This document shows positions 36,010 through 45,604 of a DNA stretch of 64,000 bases, in pieces. Both the position numbers and the translations under genes were made by a program. The DNA is from R-RK-3 sp963842775 (lineage in GTDB: Bacteria > Pseudomonadota > Alphaproteobacteria > Rhizobiales > Rhodomicrobiaceae): positions 558,001 to 622,000 of the forward strand of contig CAWJHQ010000005.1 in assembly GCA_963842775.1 (NCBI GenBank), in the 5' to 3' direction. Under the pieces are notes generated by a model that was not told the origin of the DNA, searched no databases, and saw only the letters and a program-made list of their open reading frames with translations. Position 1 is the first letter of the stretch. Every line of letters begins with the position of its first letter.

Positions 36010-37675
36010 TTACGCTGCGGCGACATCATCCAGAAAGCGGTCGACAGCGCGGTTAAGGGTCTCCGTCGTAGAGCGGATGTCGCGCGCCGAGCGGTCGACC
36101 AATTCAGCCACCTGCGTGGTCCTGCCGACCGCGCCGACCACGGAATCGACGTTCAAAACCACGCTGGAGGTGCCGCGGGCTGCTTCCGCCACGTTACGGC
36201 TGATGTCGGAGGTGGCCAGCGTCTGTTCCTCGATCGCGGCGGCAATGGAGGTGGAAAGCGCGTTGACCTCGGACATGATCCGCGTGATGCCGCCGATCGC
36301 CTGGGTCGCATCCCTGGTGGACGTCTGGATCTCGCCGATCTGCGCCGCGATCTCTTCCGTGGCCTTGGCCGTCTGGGTTGCCAGGTTCTTGACCTCCGAG
36401 GCAACCACGGCAAATCCCCGGCCGGCCTCGCCGGCGCGGGCCGCTTCGATCGTGGCATTGAGCGCGAGCAGGTTGGTCTGGTTGGCGATGCTGCGGATCA
36501 GACCCACCACGGTACCGATCTTCTCTGCCGCCGAGGCCAGATGCGCGACCTTTTGCGAGGAGGCGTCCGCCTCGATGTCGGCCTGCGAGACGACCGAGGT
36601 CGTGCGTGCGACATTCCCGCTGATTTCCCGGATTGACAGTGCGAGTTCTTCGGCCGCCACCGCGACAGTCTGCACATTTTGAGACGCATCCTGCGAAATC
36701 GTAGCGACCATCGTCGCCTCGCGGCTGGCGTCACCGGATGATCGCGTGAGTTGCCCAGCCCGATCCTGCATTTCGGCGAGTGTCCCCAGTACATTGCGGA
36801 GCAGATCGCCGATCTGCTGGCGGAATGCCTCCACCAGGCCCTCGATGCGCTGCTGGCGCTTCAGCTCCACTTGTCTCGCTTCCTGCTGCTCCGCTTCCAG
36901 CCGCATGCGTTCGATCTCGCGGTCGCGGAATGTGCGCAACGGCGCGCGCCATCACGCCGATCTCATCGCTGCGATGCTCGCAAGGGACAGGGGTGGAGGT
37001 ATCGAGCTTGGCTAATCCGAGCATCCGGTCCGAGATCAGGCCCAGCGGCCCGGTCATCAGCTTCGATGTCAGAAACAGGATCGCCGCGACGACCGCAAGC
37101 ATCGTAATGGTCAAGGTGGCGACGAGACTAAGCTTGACGTTCCAGATGTAGGAACGGACGGCATCGGTCTTCCACGCAATAACAAAATAGCCATAGGGGT
37201 TGCCGTCCTTGTCCTTCCCCGCAGGCGCGATGGAGACGAGTTCATCGCCGATGCCTACCGATCGGATCCTGATCTCCGCGCCTTCTTGCGTGGTTTTCGG
37301 CAGCCCGACGAGACGCGCGGTATCCTGCCCCGGCTCGGCATATTGGGTGACGAGTTCCCCGGCCAGTGTCGTCGTTGCGAGGGCCGCAACCGGCTTTGCG
37401 GGATCTTCGATCAGCGTCTTATAAGCATCGGCGATAACCTCCGCTTTCTTGAAGCGGAGGGCTCCGGCGATATTACCGGCGATCTGCCGGGCGATCTCGT
37501 TCCGGGAGGCGGTGAATTCGCGCCGGAAGTCCAACTCGACGATGCGCGTGATCAGGATCGTGGCCGCGACAATGCCGATGATGCCAACCGCGACGGCCCC
37601 CGCGGCGATCTTGACCGATAGCGGCCACGAACCCGCTGGAGGCATTGGTTTTTGCGAGAATGCCGAGCGAAGCAT
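36010..37675 (-). CDS. Methyl-accepting chemotaxis protein (frameshifted)
   Basis: A chemoreceptor of about 555 residues. Near the N-terminus is a membrane helix (SVKIAAGAVAVGIIGIVAATIL), then a periplasmic sensor domain of about 130 residues, a second helix (LSLVATLTITMLAVVAAILFL) and a HAMP-like linker. The frame changes by +1 at about 36938: one extra base in SDEIGVMARAV|RTFRDREIERM. The signalling domain follows, with the hairpin tip IANQTNLLALNATIEAARAGEAGRGFAVVASEVKNLA. The start is uncertain; ATG 37645 is an alternative. No C-terminal CheR-tethering pentapeptide is seen. A small secreted protein gene lies just upstream. Confidence 0.88.
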
Positions 37676-37824
37676 TGACGAACCCGATCGCGTGATAATC
37701 CTGGCCGGAATTCTGCTGCGCCAGGAGCATGATCCGCAAGGTTCGGCACGAGCCGATATCGCAAAGATCATGCGCCGGCAAAGCAATAGCGCAACCCGCT
37801 GATCTCAATCAGCAGTGACGGAGT

Positions 37825-38415
37825 CTACGAGGATAGCTGGTCGACATTGATGCCGAGTGTGACCGCTCCGATGACTTTGCCGGTTTCCGGATCCTTGATG
37901 GAAACGCTCACCTGGACTTGAAGCTGCTGGGTGGACTCGTCCTTTTCGACCTTATCGACGAAAACCGCGTCGGCTCCTACCTTGAAGGTCTTCTGCCATT
38001 TGGCTTCGTCGCCTTGCCAATAATCGGACGTGACGTCGCTTTGGCCGGCATTCAGGCCCTTGTCATCCATGACGAAAATTTCCGTCAAGAGGCCCTTCGA
38101 CTCTGTCTTCTTCGTGCTCAGGAAGGCCGAAAGCGCGTTCTTCGTGACGCTGTCGATCAAGGGCTTGCTCGGCGCGTCCACCTGGGCCCGCCATTCCTTG
38201 TCGAGCTTTTGAATGTCGGCTTCGGCGAGCGTCGCGTGCTTGGCGTTCTGGGCCTTCAGCGCTTCGATGACGATTTTTTCGTTGAGCCAGGGCACCACAT
38301 TGGCCGTTACATATTTTTTAACCTCGGTGACATGGGCTTCCTCGCCATGGACCGTGGTTGCGCCGAGCGCAATGCCATAAAACACAGCGGCAATAGTAAG
38401 AATACGCCGATACAT
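37825..38415 (-). CDS. Secreted sensory-domain-like protein upstream of the chemoreceptor
   Basis: A 196-residue protein with a signal peptide (first ~24 residues, ending TTVHGEE) and no membrane anchor after it. The mature part looks like a single Cache-type (sCache/PAS-like) ligand domain: a long N-terminal helix, then AFLSTKKTESKGLLTEIFVMDDKGLNAGQSDVTSDYWQGDEAKW (a Cache-like strand with the DxxGxN pattern) and a final beta strand VSVSIKDPETGKVIGAVTLGINVDQL. It sits 150 bases before the chemoreceptor on the same strand. A soluble ligand-binding partner for that receptor is an attractive inference, not proven. Confidence 0.65.
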   Translation of the reverse strand: MYRRILTIAAVFYGIALGATTVHGEEAHVTEVKKYVTANVVPWLNEKIVIEALKAQNAKHATLAEADIQKLDKEWRAQVDAPSKPLIDSVTKNALSAFLSTKKTESKGLLTEIFVMDDKGLNAGQSDVTSDYWQGDEAKWQKTFKVGADAVFVDKVEKDESTQQLQVQVSVSIKDPETGKVIGAVTLGINVDQLSS

Positions 38416-38611
38416 GGTTCACCTCTTCTTAGTTCCTGCCTCACGCGCGAGATACGCAGCTAGAAGAGTTCTACATGCAGGTTGTTAAAATGAGGACAAC
38501 AACTATTGCGCGCAGCAAGGGCGCGAGTTGCTCGATAGGGCGGCGGCGGTTGGATGAGTGGCGGAAACGAGGTGAGGCTCGCTTGGCCCAAAATCGAGCG
38601 TTCGGCCGGAT

Positions 38612-39124
38612 TTAGCGAATCAGACCGCGAAATTCCTCGACCACGGCTTCATAGACGTTCCGCTTGAACGGAATGATAAGGCCCAGCAACTCATCGCTGC
38701 GGGCCCAGCGCCAGGCGTCGAATTCAGGTGCGAGGCCACCCGGCGGATTGTGGATGTTGAAATCGGTATCCACGCCGGTGAAGCGCATCGCAAACCACTT
38801 CTGTTTTTGGCCGCGATATTTGCCGTGAAGCGCGGTTCCGAGCAGGATGGGCGGCAAATCATAATGCAGCCAGTCGCGCGCCTCACCGATGATCTCCGCC
38901 TTGTCGGTGCCGGTTTCCTCCGAGAGCTCGCGAAATGCGGCCAGGTCGGGCGCTTCCCCGCCGTCAATGCCGCCTTGCGGCATCTGCCAGTTTTCGGGGT
39001 CTTCGATAATGGTATGGTGCCGGCGTCCGATCCAAATCAGCCCTTCGGCATTGATGAGCATGATGCCGACACAGGCTCGATAGGGCAGAAGCAGCGGATC
39101 GACCGCGCTTACCGTCTTGCTCAT
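38612..39124 (-). CDS. rppH: RNA pyrophosphohydrolase RppH (Nudix)
   Basis: RppH removes pyrophosphate from mRNA 5' ends, starting decay. From ATG 39124, overlapping the stop of the upstream gene, the protein has 170 residues. The Nudix box is GGIDGGEAPDLAAFRELSEETG (about 54-75), with the REL..EE catalytic residues intact, preceded by YRACVGIMLINAEGLIWIGRRH and followed by KQKWFAMRF and EFDAWRW, as in RppH. The longer upstream frame is rejected because it runs into the previous gene. Confidence 0.95.
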   Translation of the reverse strand: MSKTVSAVDPLLLPYRACVGIMLINAEGLIWIGRRHHTIIEDPENWQMPQGGIDGGEAPDLAAFRELSEETGTDKAEIIGEARDWLHYDLPPILLGTALHGKYRGQKQKWFAMRFTGVDTDFNIHNPPGGLAPEFDAWRWARSDELLGLIIPFKRNVYEAVVEEFRGLIR

Positions 39125-40713
39125 GAAGCTCCGGGGGTCTGCGCCAGAGTTCCCACCGGAACCAGAGTCACGCCCTGCGCTGCTAGCGTTTGCGTCCATG
39201 CCTCAAGCTGTTCGATCGTCCCGCGCGAACCATAGCCGAGGCCGATGGCGCTGCCTTCCTTCCGGGCGATCTCGATCAGCCGCGCCAGCGCGGCCTGGAT
39301 CGCGGCGGGAGTCGGCTGCGCATCGATCATCACATTGGCGCCGCCATAGCGAAGGCCGACTTCTCCGGCCAGACCGCGCACCACCGCGTGGCTATTATTA
39401 TTGCCTTCGCCGACATAGATGAGGCCGCGCGACTTGATTTCCTCCAGGATCGGACGAAGCGCGTTTTTCGACTGGAGCATCTTGCCGCCGAGGAAATTCG
39501 TAACGCCGCTATAGCCGTCGAAACGCGCCAGTACGGTTCTGAGCCGTGACGTATTCTGGTCGGCGGAGGAGGAAGACAGCAATGTTTCCGGGCCGGGATT
39601 GTTGACCGGATAATCCGACGGCTCCAACGGCAGTTGCACTATGACTTCATGGCCCTGCTCAGATGCTTTTTTGGCCCATTGTTGAGCTAGGCCCGCAAAG
39701 GGCATGAAAGCGAGCGATATTGCCGGCGGTAGCTTGGTCACCGCATCGCTGCTGTTGCGATCGTCACGGCCGATCCCGCGCAACAAGATAGCGATGCGCG
39801 CCGGCTTCAATGCTGCGGCGTCAGTGGTCGTGATTTTTGTGTTGCTCCATCCTCCGTTTACCGCCGCCGTTTTGGCGGCCGAACGGCGCAAGGGGAGCGG
39901 CGGCGGCGGGCCAGCCGGTGTGGATGCTACGGCTTCCGTTTGGCCTTCCCGTTCATTCAAAGCGGCTAAGATGGCGTCCACGCTTTGCTTCTGTCCGCCA
40001 TCGGTCGCGGAAGTATCGTCGGCGGCACTATCTTGCCGGAGACGCAAGCCATCCGCGTTTGCAGACTGTGTCCGCTCCTGCTCCGCCGTAGCAGCTTCGC
40101 GCTCAGCGTTTGCAGAGGTGAGCCTTCGTTCATCTTGAGGTGCGGGACCGCTCTCGAGCTGGGTTCCGGGTAAGGTGGTTTCCGCAGCCGTTGACGTCAG
40201 GTTGTTCGAAGCGTCCGCCGCATCCTCGTCCTTCTCGATGTTCTTGAAAAGCGGCGTGTCGTCGTCCAGACCCGCCAGGGCGGTGCCGGGAGGAGGATCG
40301 GGAATTTCCTCGGATTCATCCTTGGCATCCGGCGTACCCTGAGCCGCCTGGGATGAGGCGTCTTCACGCTGGTCCACGTTCGCGGCGTCTTGCTGATCAG
40401 GCGTGGCGGCGGCAAGCCGATCGCGATCGGCATCCGTCGCCGCTACGTCCTCGCCGCCCAGGCTGCCGCGTACTTTCCCCGCTTCAAGGTTCCGCAGCCG
40501 CGCGGCCGCCTCGGCGTAAAGATCGCGCTCCGGCTTTTCAGCACTGCTGACAGCACCGCCCGGAGCCTCGCGCGAGTCGATGCTCAGCACCACTTTCGCC
40601 CCGCCGGAATGCTCCGGTCCCTGGAGCGCATAGAATGCAAGAACGCCGGCCAGGACGATAAAGAAAGCGGTCGCGGTGTAAAAGAGTACTCTCATGGCTT
40701 GTTGCCCGTTCAC
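39121..40713 (-). CDS. Divergent polysaccharide deacetylase family protein (YibQ)
   Basis: A 530-residue envelope protein. One N-terminal membrane helix (about 6-28, VLFYTATAFFIVLAGVLAFYAL) anchors it; about 250 residues of acidic, disordered periplasmic sequence follow. The C-terminal domain (about 300-530) has PARIAILLRGIGRDDRNSSDAVTKLPPAISLAFMPFAG, VIVQLPLEPSDYPVNNPGPETLL and LIYVGEGNNNSHAV, the polysaccharide deacetylase 2 (YibQ) family. In this family the metal-binding pattern is altered and the substrate is unsettled. The gene order rppH-yibQ-ctpA-envC is standard in alphaproteobacteria and suggests a cell-wall role. Confidence 0.9.
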   Translation of the reverse strand: MNGQQAMRVLFYTATAFFIVLAGVLAFYALQGPEHSGGAKVVLSIDSREAPGGAVSSAEKPERDLYAEAAARLRNLEAGKVRGSLGGEDVAATDADRDRLAAATPDQQDAANVDQREDASSQAAQGTPDAKDESEEIPDPPPGTALAGLDDDTPLFKNIEKDEDAADASNNLTSTAAETTLPGTQLESGPAPQDERRLTSANAEREAATAEQERTQSANADGLRLRQDSAADDTSATDGGQKQSVDAILAALNEREGQTEAVASTPAGPPPPLPLRRSAAKTAAVNGGWSNTKITTTDAAALKPARIAILLRGIGRDDRNSSDAVTKLPPAISLAFMPFAGLAQQWAKKASEQGHEVIVQLPLEPSDYPVNNPGPETLLSSSSADQNTSRLRTVLARFDGYSGVTNFLGGKMLQSKNALRPILEEIKSRGLIYVGEGNNNSHAVVRGLAGEVGLRYGGANVMIDAQPTPAAIQAALARLIEIARKEGSAIGLGYGSRGTIEQLEAWTQTLAAQGVTLVPVGTLAQTPGAS

Positions 40714-40850
40714 GCGGACTGTCGCTCGCCACTATAGCCAACGATTCGACGCGTGACGCCCCAAAATAGGCTTTTGACCCAAAAAATAAGAGCGCACCGA
40801 GACAAGATGTCCTTGCTCAGCGCGCTCTCATGGAACACGAAAATCAGGCG

Positions 40851-42186
40851 CTAATGAGCCGTCTTCGGCTCACCGGTGGGGATTTCCACCTTTTTCTGTT
40901 CGGTCTTCAGCCCGCGCAGCGTATCGAGCGCATATTGCAGCTGCGTATCCTTTTCCTTCTCTTTGGGGACATAGGCCAGGCTGCCGGAGCTTTCGCCGTC
41001 CTCATTCTTGAGATGACCGCGCAAGCTGGCCTCGCCTCTCGGCGCGGTTGTCTTGGCTGCCTTCTGTAGATCCTCCGGAAGCTCCTGCTCGACCACGATA
41101 TCCGGATCGATGCCCTTGGCCTGAATGGAGCGGCCCGACGGCGTATAGTACCGGGCGGTCGTCAGGCGGATCGCACCGTTCGAGCCCAGCGGAATGATCG
41201 TCTGGACGGAGCCTTTGCCGAAGGAGCGCGTGCCGATCACGGTCGCCCGCTTATGATCCTGCAGAGCGCCGGCCACGATTTCCGACGCCGAAGCCGAGCC
41301 GCCATTGATCAGCACAATTATTTTCAGCTGATCGGTCAGATCGCCCGGACGGGCATTCGAGCGCTGCGTCTCGTTCAGATTGCGGCCGCGCGTCAGCACG
41401 ATCGCGCCCTTGTCGAGGAACGCATCCGAAACCGAGATGGCCTGATCGAGAAGGCCGCCGGGATTGTTGCGCAGATCGACGATGTAGCCTTTCAGCTTCG
41501 GACCGAGCTCGGTCTTGAGCTTCTGGATCGCAGTCCTTCAGCTCGTCATAGGTCTGCTCGCTGAACGCCTTGACGCGGATATAGGCGATGTCGTCGCCTT
41601 CCGCGTTCGCCCGCACCGGATTGATGCGGATGACATCGCGATTGATCTTGATGTCGAAAGGCTCGGTGCTCTTCCGCAGCACGGTGATCACGATCGGTGT
41701 GTTGACCGGTCCGCGCATCTTTTCGACTGCTTGCTCCAGGGTCAGCCCCTGGATGGAGACGCCGTCCAGATGGGTGATCAGGTCGCCCGACAGCACACCG
41801 GCCTTGTCCGCCGGCGTATTCTCGATGGGCGAGACCACCTTCACCACGCCCTCTTCCATCGTCACCTCGATGCCGAGGCCGCCGAACTCGCCGCGCGTCT
41901 GCACCTGCATATCGCGGAAATGCTTCGGATTGAGATAGGTGGAGTGTGGATCGAGGCCGCTGAGCATGCCGTTAATAGCGGATTCGATCAGCTGGCTATC
42001 GTCCGGCGCCTCGACGTAGTCGGTGCGAACGCGCTCAAGTACGTCGCCAAACAGATCGAGATGACGGTAGATCTCCGAATTCGCCGCTGTCGCGGATTGG
42101 GAGCGCGTGGCATTTATCATCGATGTGCCCGCCGCCACGAAGGCCAGCAAGACAAGCATCCAAATCGCAAAGTCCGACTTCCGCAT
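40851..42186 (-). CDS. Carboxy-terminal processing protease CtpA (frameshifted)
   Basis: A periplasmic S41 serine protease. The N-terminus from ATG 42186 has a membrane/signal helix (AIWMLVLLAFVAAGTSMI) and a PDZ domain (about 85-160, GIEVTMEEGVVKVVSPIENTPADKAGVLSGDLITHLDGVSI). The frame shifts by one extra base at about 41532 (AAGGACTGCG). It then continues KLKTELGPKLKGYIVDLRNNPGGLLDQAISVSDAFL, with the catalytic Ser in NGGSASASEIVAGAL and Lys in GTRSFGKGSVQT. The restored 444 residues are normal. It follows envC by 4 bases. Confidence 0.94.
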
Positions 42187-42190
42187 ATGT

Positions 42191-43588
42191 TCAACCTTCC
42201 TTCACGCCCTCCGACCACCAAGGGTCGGGATCAAAGGGGCGAGCGTCCTTACGGAACTCAATGTAGAGAACAGGGTTGCGCGACTGCGCCGAGTTCGCAT
42301 CTTGCGGCGGCACCTTGCTCATCGCCGCAACGGGTTCTCCCGCAAGAACGAATTGACCGACGTTTGTGTATATCTGGTCCAAACCTGCTAATAAAATATG
42401 ATAGCCTCCACCGGCATTAATGATCAAGAGCTGCCCGTAACTTCGGAACTGTCCGGCGTAAATTACCCATCCATCGGAAGGGGCGGTGATCTGAGCTTCG
42501 CTGCGGGTCTCGATGGAAATGCCTTCAGACTTTCCACCCGTATCATCACGCGCCCCGAAAGATCTAGTGCGTTTTCCCTGAGATGGAAGAGGCAGTAACC
42601 CCTTTGCCTTTTCAAATGGAATTGCCGGTTTCATTCGGCCGGGCTGCACGAATGCTGCCTTTTTGACATCCGGCTTGATCTCGATAGCTGGACCGAGTTT
42701 CTTTAACTCCAACTCATAGGCGGCCAAGTTCGAACGCTTCCCGACCTCGGCGTCGAGCCGCCGCAGTAAATCTCCCAGATCCGTTACGGCGCGGCTGTGA
42801 CGAGTTGACGCAACCTTCAATCCTTCCAGCTTTTGCCAATTCTTTTGCAACTTTTCGCGTTTCTGCACCAGCAATCCGTCGATCTCCGCCTTGAGCCGCG
42901 AAAAATCGGCTTGCGCCTCGGCCATACGTGTTCGTTCATCGCGTGATTTGCGGATCACCGAGTTCAAATCGGCAAGCCGGGTCGCCAGCCGGTCGGCTTC
43001 CGCCTTGAAGCCGGGAAAGAAGGAAGACAGAATCATTGCGCTGCGAACCATGCGCAGGGCGTCATTACGTTCGGTGACCATCACAGGCGGCGGCTCGCGT
43101 CCCATGCGCTGCATCACCCCTAGCATTTGCGCGATGGTCGTGCGGCTCTCCTCCAGCGCCACACGGATCTCCGTTTCCTGACGGGTCAGACCCTCCAATT
43201 CGGTTTCGGATTTGCTGAGCCGCTTTTCACTCTGCTGAGCCTTTTGCGCGACTTCGATAAGGCGACTTTGCAGTGTAGCGCTTTCCTTACTCAGGGTCTG
43301 CGTTTCACTTTCCAGCCCCTCCTGTTGGCGCTGTACGTTTTCCAGCTCTTTCTGATGCTGCTCGAATAGCCGGCGCGCCTCCTCGATGTCGATCGACTTT
43401 CCGTCGAGCGACTTGGGGGCGTTCTTGCCTGCGTCGGTCTGCGCGAGCTGTATGCTGGATCGGTCTGGCGTCTCGCCCCATGCTTCCCGGCCGCCCGTCG
43501 CGCCGGTGGCAAGCAGAACGACCGCTGCCGCGCAAAGCGCGCCGCTAGACGAAGCGGCTATATTTGAAAGGGGCGGCGTCAATCTCAT
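42191..43588 (-). CDS. Murein hydrolase activator EnvC-like protein
   Basis: EnvC activates amidases that split the septal wall. From ATG 43588 (an in-frame ATG lies further up at 43633) the product has a signal peptide. A long coiled coil follows (about 60-230, EEARRLFEQHQKELENVQRQQEGLESETQTLSKESATLQSRLIEVAQKAQQSEKRLSKSE). The C-terminal degenerate LytM/M23 domain includes TAPSDGWVIYAGQFRSYGQLLIINAGGGYHILLAGLDQIYTNVGQFVLAGEPVAAM. The zinc ligands of active M23 enzymes are incomplete, as in EnvC. It precedes ctpA by 4 bases. Confidence 0.9.
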   Translation of the reverse strand: MRLTPPLSNIAASSSGALCAAAVVLLATGATGGREAWGETPDRSSIQLAQTDAGKNAPKSLDGKSIDIEEARRLFEQHQKELENVQRQQEGLESETQTLSKESATLQSRLIEVAQKAQQSEKRLSKSETELEGLTRQETEIRVALEESRTTIAQMLGVMQRMGREPPPVMVTERNDALRMVRSAMILSSFFPGFKAEADRLATRLADLNSVIRKSRDERTRMAEAQADFSRLKAEIDGLLVQKREKLQKNWQKLEGLKVASTRHSRAVTDLGDLLRRLDAEVGKRSNLAAYELELKKLGPAIEIKPDVKKAAFVQPGRMKPAIPFEKAKGLLPLPSQGKRTRSFGARDDTGGKSEGISIETRSEAQITAPSDGWVIYAGQFRSYGQLLIINAGGGYHILLAGLDQIYTNVGQFVLAGEPVAAMSKVPPQDANSAQSRNPVLYIEFRKDARPFDPDPWWSEGVKEG

Positions 43589-43829
43589 GGGACCCAAGTG
43601 CTGCGATTGGTGAGCCTTACGGGCTTTTCGCACATATTCAAAGACTAAGCATATTCTCGCTTAACGCCAATCGGCAATCATGCGGGTGTTGAGAACGGAA
43701 GCATCGCAAAAGCCGCAGCATGGACGACCTTCATCCCGCAATCTGGCGTGCAAAGACGGCGGAGCCAAGGCGGGAATTGTCGAGCTCCCGTGACGCCCCC
43801 TCCAGCAACACCGATTTCCTGCAATGTTT

Positions 43830-44312
43830 TCAAACCCGGTGATAAGGATGCCCCGCCAATATCGATGCCGCGCGATAAAGCTGCTCGGCGATCACGGCGC
43901 GCGCAAGTCCGTGAGGCAGCGTCATGCGCCCGAGCGAAAGGTTCAGCGCGGCGGCGCGGGTGAATTCAGCATCCAGCCCATCCGGCCCGCCAATCACAAT
44001 GTTGAGATGACGTAAGCCGCCGTCGCGCCATCCGGCCAGCAGCGTCGCGAAATCCGTGCTGGTCATGGCCTGTCCGCGCTCGTCAAGCGCGATAACCCGC
44101 GCTCCGTCCTTGAGCTTTTTCCGCAATTCCGCGGCCTCGGCCGTCTTCCGTTCCTTCGGCGATTTCGCGCGGCTTTCGGTCAGCTCCGTCATGACGGGAG
44201 CGGCAAATCCCAAGGGCGCGGCAAATTGCTGGAAGCGCTCCAGATAGCGCGCCACGATCAGGCGTTCCGGCTCGTCCTTGAGCCGACCGACGCAGAGTAA
44301 ATCAATCTTCAT
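43830..44312 (-). CDS. rlmH: 23S rRNA pseudouridine1915 N3-methyltransferase RlmH
   Basis: RlmH methylates pseudouridine 1915 of 23S rRNA using SAM. The 160-residue SPOUT protein has the expected parts: the start MKIDLLCVGRLKDEPERLIVARYLERF, VIALDERGQAMTSTDFA, the SAM-knot motif NIVIGGPDGLDAEF and the C-terminal MTLPHGLARAVIAEQLYRAASILAGHPYHR. It is next to rsfS, the usual neighbour. Confidence 0.97.
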   Translation of the reverse strand: MKIDLLCVGRLKDEPERLIVARYLERFQQFAAPLGFAAPVMTELTESRAKSPKERKTAEAAELRKKLKDGARVIALDERGQAMTSTDFATLLAGWRDGGLRHLNIVIGGPDGLDAEFTRAAALNLSLGRMTLPHGLARAVIAEQLYRAASILAGHPYHRV

Positions 44313-44372
44313 TTCAGGCCCGCTGTTGGGGAGCGGGGCGGCTGAAACGCCGATCGGCCAGGGCCGTAGCGC

Positions 44373-44783
44373 TTACACGGCTACCGGGTCATTCGGCCTT
44401 TCGGCTGACCACATCTTTTCAAGATTGTAGAACTGGCGCACTTCGGGTCGGAAGATGTGCACGATCACGTCGCCGGAGTCGATCAGAACCCAATCGCAAT
44501 GAGGCATCCCCTCCGTGCGCAGGTTCCCATACCCCTCGCTCTTGAGCTTTTCGCGGAGCTGATCCGCAATAGCGCCGACATGCCGCTGCGACCGTCCAGA
44601 CGCAATGACCATGTGATCGCCAATCGAGGTCTTACCCGTGAGGTCGATAGCGACGACATCTTCAGCTTTTGCGTCGGAAAGGGAGTTGAGCACAGTCGTG
44701 AGGATTGCAGCCGGACCTTTAGGCTTTGCCATCGGCACGGCTTTAGGCTTGCCATTGAGAGCAGCCCCTGTCGAATTGTGCAT
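44373..44783 (-). CDS. rsfS: Ribosome silencing factor RsfS
   Basis: RsfS binds ribosomal protein uL14 and blocks subunit joining in starvation. The 136-residue product has the family core ILTTVLNSLSDAKAEDVVAIDLTGKTSIGDHMVIASGRSQRHVGAIADQLREKLKSEGYG and EGMPHCDWVLIDSGDVIVHIFRPEVRQFYNLEKMW. The start is uncertain: ATG 44783 or an internal ATG 51 bases later (MAKPKGPAAIL), which trims a non-conserved tail. Its neighbours nadD and rlmH match the usual cluster. Confidence 0.96.
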   Translation of the reverse strand: MHNSTGAALNGKPKAVPMAKPKGPAAILTTVLNSLSDAKAEDVVAIDLTGKTSIGDHMVIASGRSQRHVGAIADQLREKLKSEGYGNLRTEGMPHCDWVLIDSGDVIVHIFRPEVRQFYNLEKMWSAERPNDPVAV

Positions 44784-44987
44784 TATCAGATCGGTTTCCT
44801 TCCGTCATTGATCTGGTTGCTGATGCCTCCGGGATTGCGGCCCGGAGAACATCGTCTGCAGGCGAATGATCGCCGAGCAGACTTCTCCCAACGTTTGTGA
44901 ATGTGCCTGATTGCGCCTGAATTTTCAAGTGTTCGGGACCGAGAGCACTTAAAATATCTTGAATGCAAATGTAGGAACCTATTCCCG

Positions 44988-45601
44988 TTAAGGGCGTTTG
45001 CTGGGGCCTATTTCTTCACGAATGGCAGTGGAGGACAGCGCCGCACAGAGGCAGACTTAGATAGATCCATGCGGGCGGGGCGAGCGTCGGCAAGGCAGGC
45101 GCGGCGCATTCGGGAAGGCGCGACGCTGCGAAACGGCGTGCGGCGGGCGATGCCAACGCCTCGATGCCGGGCGCCTGGACGATCCAGCACCAGGATCGGC
45201 AACGTGGTAAACAGCCCGGCCCAGTCGCGCCATCGATGGAACTGCGCAAGATTGTCCCCGCCCATGATCCAGACGAAATGCACGCCGGGAAAGCGGCGCC
45301 GCAAAAAATGCAACGTGTCGATAGCGTAAGGCGTCGGCAAGGCCGCTTCGAACCCGGTGACTTCGATCGCGGGATGCGAGGCCAGTTCGGCGGCCAGGGA
45401 AAGGCGGTCCGCAAGGTCCGGCTGACGCGCAGCGCTTTTCAATGGATTGCCGGGGGTGACGAGCCACCACAGCTTGTTGAGCCGCAGGCGCGCCAGCGCA
45501 GCGAGACTGATATGGCGATGCCCCTCATGCGGCGGATTGAACGAACCGCCCAGCAACCCGATGCGCATGTTCGCGAATGCGGGAGGCGGGCGGGCTATCA
45601 T
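44988..45601 (-). CDS. nadD: Nicotinate-nucleotide adenylyltransferase NadD (two frameshifts)
   Basis: NadD makes deamido-NAD and is essential in most bacteria. The N-terminal 150 residues are normal: the nucleotide-binding motif GLLGGSFNPPHEGHRHIS and FVWIMGGDNLAQFHRWRDW. The frame shifts near 45169 (one extra base), where the next frame gives GIEALASPAARRFAASRLPE. It shifts again near 45045 (one extra base), giving ALSSTAIREEIG, the conserved ISSTxIR end; the true stop is then at 44988. Two single-base additions in an essential gene argue strongly for assembly errors. hisD follows upstream with a 3-base gap. Confidence 0.92.
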
Positions 45602-45604
45602 GGA

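Noticed and set aside
2864..42186. Programmed +1 frameshifting as a shared control of motility genes
   Set aside because: Sites lack a common slippery sequence or stop context, and housekeeping nadD and ctpA and the copper receptor are hit too. An assembly artefact explains more.
43634..43829. Possible small gene between envC and rlmH
   Set aside because: The frames here are short, lack a ribosome site and show no conserved pattern.
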